Shown piece by piece: positions 1 to 5,287 of a stretch of 5,287 nt of DNA (position 1 is the first letter of the stretch; each line of letters opens with the position of its first letter). Source of the DNA: Desulfocapsa sp. (lineage in GTDB: Bacteria > Desulfobacterota > Desulfobulbia > Desulfobulbales > Desulfocapsaceae); assembly GCA_030638765.1 (NCBI GenBank), contig DAOWDZ010000243.1, forward strand, positions 1 to 5,287. The letters are read 5' to 3'. The position numbers and the translations under genes were made by a program. The notes beneath the pieces are model-generated. The model was not told where the DNA came from. It did not search any database and worked only from the letters and a program-made list of their open reading frames with translations.

Positions 1-281
1 ATGACGACCTGTACCAGTCTAAACTCGCCACTCGTGGTAATGCTTATGAAATCTACGGCATCTACGATCTTCCCACAGGCGAGGCTATTTCTAAATACGC
101 CAAAACCTTTATCCGCTTTGGTTACCAGCGCTATGAGTTTGATTACTCCGGCTCAATGGACTGGAACATGAAACCCTATGATCTTAGTGATGCTGCTGAC
201 TTAATGGCACTTCAAATGATGGGACTGGATCCAGTTGAATCAGCTGATCAGTTCTACCTGACCTTTGAAGCATATTTCTAG
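1..281 (+). CDS. C-terminal part of an outer-membrane beta-barrel protein, DUF3373-like (5' end outside window)
   Basis: The reading frame is open from the window edge (first full codon at position 3) to a TAG at 279-281, giving 92 residues. The segment starts near SKLATRGNAYEIYGIYD, continues through aromatic-rich alternating strands (FIRFGYQRYEFDYSGS) and ends FYLTFEAYF. Alternating polar and hydrophobic residues with a terminal Phe are the classic last strand of a Gram-negative outer-membrane barrel recognised by BamA. The SKLATRG...YE block followed by a YxFDYxGS strand resembles, from memory, the C-terminus of DUF3373 putative porins found in Campylobacterota and Desulfobacterota. Outer-membrane location is well supported; the family name is less certain and the transported substrate is unknown. 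No other start or signal peptide can be judged because the N-terminus is missing. It ends 34 nt before a strong terminator, so it is the last gene of its transcript. Confidence 0.72.
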   Translation, partial: DDLYQSKLATRGNAYEIYGIYDLPTGEAISKYAKTFIRFGYQRYEFDYSGSMDWNMKPYDLSDAADLMALQMMGLDPVESADQFYLTFEAYF

Positions 282-315
282 ATCGATTTACCAGCACCAT
301 TCGTAGGTACTCTTT

Positions 316-355
316 AGGGGGGAAGATTTCACATAGAATCTTCCCCCCTTTTTTT
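316..355 (+). terminator. Strong rho-independent terminator after the outer-membrane protein gene
   Basis: A perfect 12-bp stem, GGGGGGAAGATT (317-328) with AATCTTCCCCCC (337-348), closes an 8-nt loop. It can be extended by A316-T349 and by a T329-G336 wobble. A run of seven T residues (349-355) follows directly. Stem length, GC-rich base and U-tract make this a textbook intrinsic terminator for the gene ending at 281. On the opposite strand the same stem lacks a long T tract, so it should act mainly in the + direction. Confidence 0.95.
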
Positions 356-358
356 AAT
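328..358 (+). promoter_or_regulatory. Candidate sigma-70-like promoter embedded in the terminator, for the pgeF operon
   Basis: Only 23 nt separate the terminator U-tract from the pgeF start, so any pgeF promoter must overlap the terminator or lie upstream of it. The best match I see is TTCACA (328-333, 5 of 6 to TTGACA) and TTTAAT (353-358, 5 of 6 to TATAAT). The spacer is 19 nt, longer than the usual 16-18. This would place the transcript start near 365 and leave a leader of only about 14 nt. AT-rich hexamers arise by chance, so this is a suggestion only. Read-through of the terminator is the alternative. Confidence 0.22.
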
Positions 359-378
359 TGCACCCATGGTAATTCTTT

Positions 379-1116
379 GTGCAAAATCACACATCCAAAT
401 CCCAGATAATTATTTGCAGTACAGATCGAAATGATGGTGTGAGTTCTGTTCCTTTTCATTCACAAAACCTTAGTTATAGCGTTGGTGACAATTCCAAGTC
501 TGTTATAAAAAACCGCACAAACCTTAAAAACAGTCTCTCACTTTCACACATTCTTTCTGCAAAACAGATACATGGTGATGCTGTCTTTATTGCAGAAAAT
601 CCTTTGAAAGAAGACCTTGAAGTCGATGGATACGATGCCTTAATGACCAGTATTTCTGGAATCGGGCTCATGGTACAACAGGCTGACTGCCAGGCAGTAA
701 CACTTTTTGACCCTGTCAATTCTGCAATTGCAGCCATTCATTGTGGTTGGAAGGGAAGTGTCTTGAATATTCTGGCTAAAACAACCCGACTAATGACGGA
801 ACACTACAACTCCGCACCAGACACCCTCCAGGCATATATCAGCCCCTCTCTTGGCCCCTGTTGTGCTGAATTCACCAATCATGAGACAGAACTTCCAGCC
901 TCATTCCTTGCCTTTCAGGTAAAAGAGAATTATTTTGATTTCTGGCAGATTTCAAAAATGCAGCTACAAGAAGCGGGCCTCAACGAACAACATATTGAAA
1001 TTGTGAAAAAGTGTACCTCATGTTCACCAGACTATTTTTCCTATCGAAGGGCCTGCCGCGAGGGAGACGGACGGACTGGTCGCTGCGCCACAGTGATAGC
1101 ACTTCAATCGAAATAA
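379..1116 (+). CDS. pgeF: Peptidoglycan editing factor PgeF (YfiH/YlmD, multicopper polyphenol oxidase-like fold)
   Basis: This is a 245-residue protein, the usual length for the PgeF/YfiH family. The fold was first annotated as a laccase or polyphenol oxidase, but E. coli PgeF is known to remove L-serine wrongly put in place of L-alanine in peptidoglycan precursors. Visible landmarks are the N-terminal NDGVSSVPF...NLSYSVGD block (the family's GGVS..PF..LNLg..vGD), QIHGD with H65, QADCQAV with C104, AAIHCGWKG with H121, SLGPCC, and a C-terminal CT...FSYRR...GRTGR block. H65, C104 and H121 are the expected zinc ligands, so the site looks intact. The usual HAGW is HCGW here. GTG at 379 is the only plausible start: an in-frame TAA lies at 370-372 and later starts would cut into the conserved block. 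No clear Shine-Dalgarno precedes it. It is cytoplasmic by family and lies 21 nt upstream of the response regulator, probably in one operon. Confidence 0.93.
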   Translation: MQNHTSKSQIIICSTDRNDGVSSVPFHSQNLSYSVGDNSKSVIKNRTNLKNSLSLSHILSAKQIHGDAVFIAENPLKEDLEVDGYDALMTSISGIGLMVQQADCQAVTLFDPVNSAIAAIHCGWKGSVLNILAKTTRLMTEHYNSAPDTLQAYISPSLGPCCAEFTNHETELPASFLAFQVKENYFDFWQISKMQLQEAGLNEQHIEIVKKCTSCSPDYFSYRRACREGDGRTGRCATVIALQSK

Positions 1117-1137
1117 CATACCCACGGTATATGTATA

Positions 1138-1812
1138 ATGCGCCTTCTCGTTGTTGAAGATGACAAAAAAATCGCATCCTTTCTTCAAAAAGGATTTCAG
1201 GAAGCAGAATTCAGCGTAGATATCAGCCATAATGGAATCGATGGCCTCTCCCTCGCCCTCACAGAACCATACGCTGCTGCGATCATCGATATCATGCTTC
1301 CTGACCTTGATGGCCTCAGCCTGATTGAACGAATGAGAAGCAGAGATATTGAAACCCCAGTGATTATCCTCAGTGCCAAACAATCCGTTGATGATCGCAT
1401 AGAGGGATTACAACGTGGCGGAGATGACTATATGGTCAAACCCTTTTCTTTTAACGAATTACTGGCCCGTATTCAGGCTCTTTTAAGAAGAGGACAAAAA
1501 AATAGTGACTCTGGAATTCTGAAGGTTGGCGAACTCCAACTCGATCCGCTCAAACGGGAGGTAAAACGCCAGGATACTCAAATTGAACTCCCGGCCAAAG
1601 AATACGCACTGCTTGAATTGATGATGCGCAATCCCGGTCGTGTCCTTTCCAAAACTTCTATTCTTGAACATATCTATGATTATAGTTTTGACCCTCAAAC
1701 AAATGTCATTGATGTCCTTGTCTGCAGACTCCGCAACAGTATAGATAAAAGCTACAAAAATAAGTTCATTCATACAGTACGAGGCATGGGCTATGTCCTT
1801 CGTGAGCAGTAA
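1138..1812 (+). CDS. OmpR/PhoB-family two-component response regulator (CusR/CopR-like)
   Basis: The protein has 224 residues in two domains. Residues 1-116 form a receiver domain with acidic pocket E7-D8-D9, phospho-acceptor D51 in IIDIMLPDLDG, S79 in LSAK and K101 in VKPF, so all residues for phosphotransfer are present. Residues about 127-223 form a winged-helix DNA-binding domain (LPAKEYALLELMMRNPGRVLS, then VIDVLVCRLR and the final VRGMGYVL). The opening MRLLVVEDDKKIASFLQKGF resembles the CusR/CopR/IrlR heavy-metal subgroup, but that subgroup also includes regulators with other stimuli. ATG 1138 is chosen because it begins the canonical first strand; no clear ribosome binding site is visible, so coupling to pgeF translation is possible. 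The 3' end overlaps the kinase start by 20 nt, strongly implying a functional pair. Target genes cannot be identified here. Confidence 0.95.
   Translation: MRLLVVEDDKKIASFLQKGFQEAEFSVDISHNGIDGLSLALTEPYAAAIIDIMLPDLDGLSLIERMRSRDIETPVIILSAKQSVDDRIEGLQRGGDDYMVKPFSFNELLARIQALLRRGQKNSDSGILKVGELQLDPLKREVKRQDTQIELPAKEYALLELMMRNPGRVLSKTSILEHIYDYSFDPQTNVIDVLVCRLRNSIDKSYKNKFIHTVRGMGYVLREQ
1781..1784 (+). promoter_or_regulatory. Ribosome binding site for the histidine kinase, inside the regulator gene
   Basis: GAGG at 1781-1784 lies 8 nt before ATG 1793, within the last codons of the response regulator. This supports ATG 1793 as the kinase start over the in-frame GTG at 1802, and fits translational coupling of the two genes. 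Confidence 0.5.
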
Positions 1813-3193
1813 CCGTATACCCCTTGCTTCGGCAATACGAACAATCCCCATTATTTTTCTTATTCTCTGGTTTTTTGCAGCTCTTTGCCTTGGCTGCTAT
1901 ATTCTGATCCTGAAACACACCATCAAACAGCAACGCATGGCGGATATTGATTCGGCTCTCAGCACCTATCTTGCTCAGAATAGTCCCGTTAGCCTCCAGA
2001 ACAACCCTCCAAAAGCAATTGATTTCATCCGACTCAGCAGTGATAAAAACCAACTCCTTATCACAACCAGTAATACAATACCATTCTCAGGCCTGGTTGA
2101 TCTTGACCCTTTAACACAGGGAGGTTGGATCGATCTTATACACCCCGAAAATCCAGGTGACTGGCTGCTTGTCTCAAAAACACTTGCTGATGGCAGAATT
2201 ATTCAGGCAGGCACCAATGATAAAGCAGTAGGACTCGTCCTGTTCAAGAAAGCTGTTTCAACTGCATATTTCGTCTTTCTACTCACTGCTTTTCCATGCC
2301 TTGCTCTTGCTTTTCTCTTCAAATATATGCTGAAAAAACCATTACAAATATTGGCAAGCGACATAAAAAAAGGTTTATCTCAAAAAAAAGCAACACTACC
2401 TGAAAACAATTCAAAAAACAGTGAACTTACAGACATATACGCCATCCTCACACAAACATTTTCCCAAAACCGACAACTTATTGTTGAGATACAGTCATCC
2501 CTTGATAACGTAGCACATGACCTGCGAACTCCTATGACCAGATTGCGAGCTGTGGCCGAATATGCCCTGCAATCTGACAAAGATGACCCGGAGCTCTATC
2601 GCAGCGCCCTTTCCGACTGTCTTGAGGAATCTGAAAGAGTGCTCTCCATGCTTAAGGTTATGATGAGTGTGGCTGAGGCAGAATCTGGCACCATGCGCCT
2701 GAATCCAGAAAAAATTAATCTTGTGGATACGCTGAATGATGTCATCGCTCTCTATCAATATGTAGCTGAAGAAGAGCAGATCACTGTTTCCTGCAACACT
2801 ACCGATCAAAACATTTTTATACTGGCCGACCAGACTCGTATTAGCCAGGTCTGGGCCAATCTTCTTGATAATGCAATCAAGTATGGGCACGAAGGCGGTA
2901 CAGTGACGATTAGTGCAGAAATCAAAGGATCAAAAAATGTGATTCAGTTTTGTGACGATGGTATGGGGATCTCCGAAAATGAAACCCTTCGTATATGGGA
3001 TCGCCTCTACCGCGGAGATCGCAGTCGCAGTAAACAGGGCCTGGGGCTGGGCTTAAACTATGTAAGAGCAGTGATCGAAGCCCATGGAGGAGAGATAACG
3101 GTTACGAGCAAGATAAAAGAAGGCTCATGTTTTGAAGTGCAACTACCACTGTTATCCTCAGCCATCACCAGAAAGGCTGAAATCACAGATTAA
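1793..3193 (+). CDS. Membrane sensor histidine kinase, partner of the upstream response regulator
   Basis: A 466-residue kinase with the classic layout. The first membrane segment is at about 17-40 and the second at about 156-178, with a predicted periplasmic sensor of about 115 residues between them. A HAMP-like linker follows (KKPLQIL near 181-187). The DHp domain carries AHDLRTPMTRLR, with phospho-acceptor H242. The ATPase domain has the N box NLLDNAIKY (N356, N360), the D-box DDGMGI (388-393), IWDRLYRGD (401-409, the F-box with Trp in place of Phe) and the G2 loop QGLGLGL (415-421). All catalytic elements appear intact. The sensor loop contains no Cys and very few His, so a metal stimulus is not evident despite the CusR-like regulator; the ligand is unknown. 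Its start overlaps the regulator by 20 nt, and its last 11 codons plus stop overlap the opposite-strand EEP gene. Confidence 0.95.
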   Translation: MSFVSSNRIPLASAIRTIPIIFLILWFFAALCLGCYILILKHTIKQQRMADIDSALSTYLAQNSPVSLQNNPPKAIDFIRLSSDKNQLLITTSNTIPFSGLVDLDPLTQGGWIDLIHPENPGDWLLVSKTLADGRIIQAGTNDKAVGLVLFKKAVSTAYFVFLLTAFPCLALAFLFKYMLKKPLQILASDIKKGLSQKKATLPENNSKNSELTDIYAILTQTFSQNRQLIVEIQSSLDNVAHDLRTPMTRLRAVAEYALQSDKDDPELYRSALSDCLEESERVLSMLKVMMSVAEAESGTMRLNPEKINLVDTLNDVIALYQYVAEEEQITVSCNTTDQNIFILADQTRISQVWANLLDNAIKYGHEGGTVTISAEIKGSKNVIQFCDDGMGISENETLRIWDRLYRGDRSRSKQGLGLGLNYVRAVIEAHGGEITVTSKIKEGSCFEVQLPLLSSAITRKAEITD

Positions 3194-3901
3194 AGGGGCA
3201 TGATCGGACAGTCGTACATCGGGAATTGAAAAATTAGAGGCAATTAACTCCGGACTATGAAGGATAAAATCAAGGTTACGCTTTGGAGCATGACTGGGAT
3301 GTGAAGGAAGCCCGTTAAGATTAGCATTCTCCAGCCCGGTGGCTGCCAGAAAAAGCTGCACTTCACGGTCACCGCCAAAGGTATTAAAATCACCAGCCAC
3401 AATAACCGGTTTAACACATTGCGCTATGATACGGTGCAGATGTTCTAACTGTTGCTGTCTGTGTTTAAATGAGAGGGAAAGGTGAACTGTAAAAACACTT
3501 AATTCCTCTAATTCCACTTCTATAACCAACCGTTTCATTCCTTCATTGAAATAATGAAAGTGATGCCGGACAATTTTCCGGTTTGTAAGCAAACCATTCC
3601 CCTGTTTGTTTAAAACAGGCACTTTATTGGCCAGCGATCCACCACCATATTTTGTTTCCACAACGTGAAAGTGATCAAGTGCATTGGCAATGGCTCGAGC
3701 CTGACAAGTTTTTTGAGACCGATAGGAGCCTGAATCCACTTCAACCAGAGCAATAATATCGGGTTGAACCGAACGTATAAAAGTAACAATTTCTCCTAGA
3801 GTACCAGCCGTTTGTTTAAAAAATCCTGCAAATGGCACGGGTAAATGATAACTGATGCCATGCCCGGTGGCATATCGTATATTATACAGTAGAAAACGCA
3901 T
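3158..3901 (-). CDS. Endonuclease/exonuclease/phosphatase (EEP) family metal-dependent hydrolase
   Basis: From ATG 3901 the protein has 247 residues and the EEP (DNase I-like) motif set in order: N8 in LLYNIRYA, E54 in LVEVD, H140 in TVHLSL, D171 and N173 in GDFN, D211 in LDFIL, and the SDHAPL pair D233-H234. These are the divalent-metal and catalytic residues of the family, so it is probably an active phosphodiesterase or phosphatase. The family spans AP endonucleases, DNase I, sphingomyelinases and inositol phosphatases, and the real substrate cannot be assigned. There is no signal peptide or membrane segment, so a cytoplasmic location is likely. A TTG at 3907 could add two residues, but ATG at 3901 gives the usual MRFLLYN opening; neither has a clear Shine-Dalgarno. 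Its stop lies inside the kinase gene (36-nt convergent overlap), and it diverges from hemC. Confidence 0.88.
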   Translation of the reverse strand: MRFLLYNIRYATGHGISYHLPVPFAGFFKQTAGTLGEIVTFIRSVQPDIIALVEVDSGSYRSQKTCQARAIANALDHFHVVETKYGGGSLANKVPVLNKQGNGLLTNRKIVRHHFHYFNEGMKRLVIEVELEELSVFTVHLSLSFKHRQQQLEHLHRIIAQCVKPVIVAGDFNTFGGDREVQLFLAATGLENANLNGLPSHPSHAPKRNLDFILHSPELIASNFSIPDVRLSDHAPLICDFSLSGDG

Positions 3902-3906
3902 GAGCA

Positions 3907-3939
3907 ATGATAGCTGTTTTAAAAACAGTTTGCAATCAT
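3907..3939. repeat. Imperfect inverted repeat in the EEP-hemC divergent intergenic region
   Basis: ATGAT (3907-3911) pairs with ATCAT (3935-3939), and CTGTT (3914-3918) pairs with AACAG (3924-3928) around a TTAAA centre. The arms are interrupted. A CCTTTTTTCTCTTT stretch follows on the + strand. It could be an operator for either divergent gene, a weak hairpin, or chance in AT-rich DNA. No upstream + strand gene needs a terminator here. Confidence 0.3.
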
Positions 3940-4009
3940 GCCTTTTTTCTCTTTATTTCATATGGTAGGATAGCTGCCATCCAACTACAAAACAGAAAAT
4001 TACTTAAAC

Positions 4010-4013
4010 AGGA
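4010..4013 (+). promoter_or_regulatory. Ribosome binding site of hemC
   Basis: AGGA at 4010-4013 sits 8 nt before ATG 4022, good spacing for a Shine-Dalgarno. It supports this ATG as the start, which also gives the family-typical N-terminus (INIGSRKSKLAMWQ). Confidence 0.65.
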
Positions 4014-4021
4014 CAGACACC

Positions 4022-4954
4022 ATGACCACAATCAATATAGGATCACGAAAAAGTAAACTCGCAATGTGGCAGACAGATACCGTTGCCGGAATGCTTGAAA
4101 ACAGCGGCATGGAAACAAATATCAGCTCCATGGAAACCAAGGGTGACAAGATCCTCGATGTATCCATTGCCAAAATCGGTAGTAAAGGTGTCTTTACTGA
4201 AGAACTTGAAGATCAACTTAGTAACGGAACCACCGATATAGCTGTGCACAGCGCCAAGGATATGCAGTCTATCCTTCCCGATGGTTTTGAATTAATCGCT
4301 TTTACCGACAGAGAGAAATCAAATGATGTACTGGTCTCTCGTAATAAAAATATCGATCTCAACAACAGCGATCAGAAAATTCGTGTCGGTACTTCATCTG
4401 TTCGTCGCATCGCCCTGCTCAAACATTTTTATCCACACATTGAAACGGTTGAAATGCGGGGTAATCTGCAAACCAGAATCCAGAAAATGGATGCCGGTGA
4501 CTGTGACGCTTTGATGCTCGCCTATGCTGGAGTTAAACGCATGGAGTATGAAGATATGATTGTGAAGATCTTTTCTGAAGATGAGTTCATTCCACCCGTT
4601 GGACAGGGCTGCATTGCCATAGAGTCTGCAACAGGTATAGATGCTGAAAAACGGGAAAAAATCCGAACCTGTCTCAACAACCCCGACTCCGAGTCCTGCC
4701 TGCTTGCAGAAAGGGCATATCTGCGTACCATGGAAGGCGGCTGTTCCATCCCCGCCTTTGGTCTGGCGATCCTTGATGGAGATCAGCTTATACTGCGTGG
4801 AGGACTGGCAAGCCTTGATGGAAAAATTGTTCTCAGCAAAACTGAAACCGGCCCAAGAGATCAGGCCGATGTAATTGGCGAACGATTAGGGCGTTATATT
4901 CTTGATAATGGCGGTAAGGAAATTCTTGCCGATATCAAACGTATCCAAGGCTAA
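4022..4954 (+). CDS. hemC: Hydroxymethylbilane synthase (porphobilinogen deaminase)
   Basis: This 310-residue protein matches the usual HemC length. It polymerises four porphobilinogen molecules into hydroxymethylbilane, the linear tetrapyrrole precursor of uroporphyrinogen III, and so of haem, sirohaem and cobalamin. Signatures visible in order are IGSRKSKLAMWQ (6-17), METKGDK (37-43), GVFTEELE (56-63), AVHSAKDM with the catalytic Asp D80, GTSSVRR (123-129) and RGNLQTR (146-152) supplying the substrate-binding arginines, PPVGQG (191-196), and EGGCSIPA with C241, the cysteine that carries the covalent dipyrromethane cofactor. All key residues are present, so the enzyme should be active in the cytoplasm. 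A good Shine-Dalgarno precedes it. No hemD or cobA follows within the window; the next gene is a convergent hypB remnant, so hemC looks monocistronic here. Confidence 0.98.
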   Translation: MTTINIGSRKSKLAMWQTDTVAGMLENSGMETNISSMETKGDKILDVSIAKIGSKGVFTEELEDQLSNGTTDIAVHSAKDMQSILPDGFELIAFTDREKSNDVLVSRNKNIDLNNSDQKIRVGTSSVRRIALLKHFYPHIETVEMRGNLQTRIQKMDAGDCDALMLAYAGVKRMEYEDMIVKIFSEDEFIPPVGQGCIAIESATGIDAEKREKIRTCLNNPDSESCLLAERAYLRTMEGGCSIPAFGLAILDGDQLILRGGLASLDGKIVLSKTETGPRDQADVIGERLGRYILDNGGKEILADIKRIQG

Positions 4955-5092
4955 AAAAAACCAAGCTCTTTAATCGGATGATTCCCTCCCCTCAAGAATT
5001 GAGCAAAATCACCACATCGTAGCACACAGATTGCAAATTATTCCCTTTCGTACAACAGGAGTTTCCAAACACTTACAACATTATCAAGAAGC

Positions 5093-5287
5093 TTAGCGGG
5101 AGAGGCCCTTCAAATAGTCCAGCCACTGCTCAAAACCTTCTCCAGTGGTGGCAGAAAGATCCATAACCAGTAAATTCGGATTTAACTGCAGGGCTTATGC
5201 CTTTGCCTCCTCAACGGGAAAATAAAAGTAAGTAAGCAGGTCTGTTTTGGTAATAATAAAAACCTGAGAGCTGTGAAATGCCTTGGG
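5093..5287 (-). pseudogene. hypB: hypB-like hydrogenase nickel-incorporation GTPase, C-terminal part with in-frame stop
   Basis: On the - strand one frame runs from the window edge for 30 codons (PKAFHSSQVFIITKTDLL...VEEAKA), hits TAA at 5197-5195, then continues in the same frame for 33 codons (ALQLNPNLLVMDLSATTGEG...WLDYLKGLSR) to a TAA at 5095-5093. Together this reads as the end of HypB, the GTPase that helps insert nickel into [NiFe]-hydrogenase: ITKTDL is at the G4 (NKxD) position, with Thr for Asn, and SATTGEG is the G5 loop. The family normally has an aromatic residue followed by Ala at the interrupted site (AKAyA), so one base change would explain the stop. The premature stop removes G5 and the last helix. 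The segment LTYFYFPVEE also departs from the usual LPYxDFDVE, suggesting decay. The N-terminal part, including the P-loop, lies outside the window. A sequencing error is the main alternative. Confidence 0.75.

Noticed and set aside
366..434. A 22-codon frame starting at ATG 366 that overlaps the pgeF start
   Set aside because: No Shine-Dalgarno and no recognisable sequence; the conserved PgeF N-terminal block lies in the other frame. I could not exclude a leader peptide but have no support for one.
379..1116. Calling the pgeF product a multicopper laccase
   Set aside because: The fold was named that way historically, but the family's H/C/H zinc-type site and known E. coli function point to peptidoglycan editing.
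1024..2053. Several antisense open frames of about 65-120 codons across the response regulator and the start of the kinase
   Set aside because: They lie opposite strongly supported genes, show no recognisable motifs and have no plausible ribosome binding sites; they look like shadows of the real coding frames.
1138..3193. Naming the pair cusR/cusS (copper or silver sensing)
   Set aside because: The regulator N-terminus is CusR-like, but the sensor loop lacks obvious metal ligands and no metal efflux genes are nearby.
4991..5003. CTCAA-GAA-TTGAG hairpin as the hemC terminator
   Set aside because: Only 5 bp of mostly AT stem and no T tract on either strand directly after it.
5195..5197. Recoding (selenocysteine or read-through) at the hypB internal stop
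   Set aside because: The codon is TAA, not TGA, and HypB has no known selenocysteine at this place; mutation or sequencing error is simpler.

Overview
The window reads as an ordinary chromosomal stretch from a Gram-negative bacterium of moderate, slightly AT-leaning base composition. The gene mix is a DUF3373-like outer-membrane barrel, PgeF, an OmpR-type two-component system, an EEP-family hydrolase, hemC and a hypB remnant. The barrel-type C-terminus and the hydrogenase-maturation remnant would fit Desulfobacterota, perhaps a Desulfobulbales relative. That assignment is an inference from family resemblance only; no similarity search was possible.

Layout, left to right. (1) 1-281, + strand: the last 92 codons of an outer-membrane beta-barrel protein, ending in the C-terminal Phe typical of barrels. 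It is followed by a very strong rho-independent terminator (316-355). (2) 379-3193, + strand: a compact cluster of pgeF (peptidoglycan-editing laccase-fold protein), an OmpR/PhoB-type response regulator and its histidine kinase. The gaps are 21 nt and then a 20-nt overlap, so co-transcription is likely and kinase and regulator are almost certainly partners. (3) 3158-3901, - strand: an endonuclease/exonuclease/phosphatase (EEP) family protein, convergent with the kinase and overlapping its 3' end by 36 nt. (4) 4022-4954, + strand: hemC (hydroxymethylbilane synthase), divergent from the EEP gene across a 120-nt intergenic region. (5) 5093-5287, - strand: the 3' part of a hypB-like nickel GTPase gene, convergent with hemC and interrupted by an in-frame TAA. 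The 138 nt between hemC and this remnant (4955-5092) hold no gene or convincing terminator that I can see, only a 5-bp hairpin.

How the genes relate: the regulator/kinase pair sits behind pgeF, so it may share expression with an envelope-maintenance enzyme, but its stimulus cannot be read from the sequence. The EEP and hemC genes are independent units. I found no mobile element, CRISPR array, tRNA or rRNA, and no convincing undescribed system. The most notable oddities are the disrupted hypB, the codon-aligned convergent overlap between the kinase and EEP genes, and the very short gap between the upstream terminator and pgeF, which leaves no room for a conventional promoter in between.
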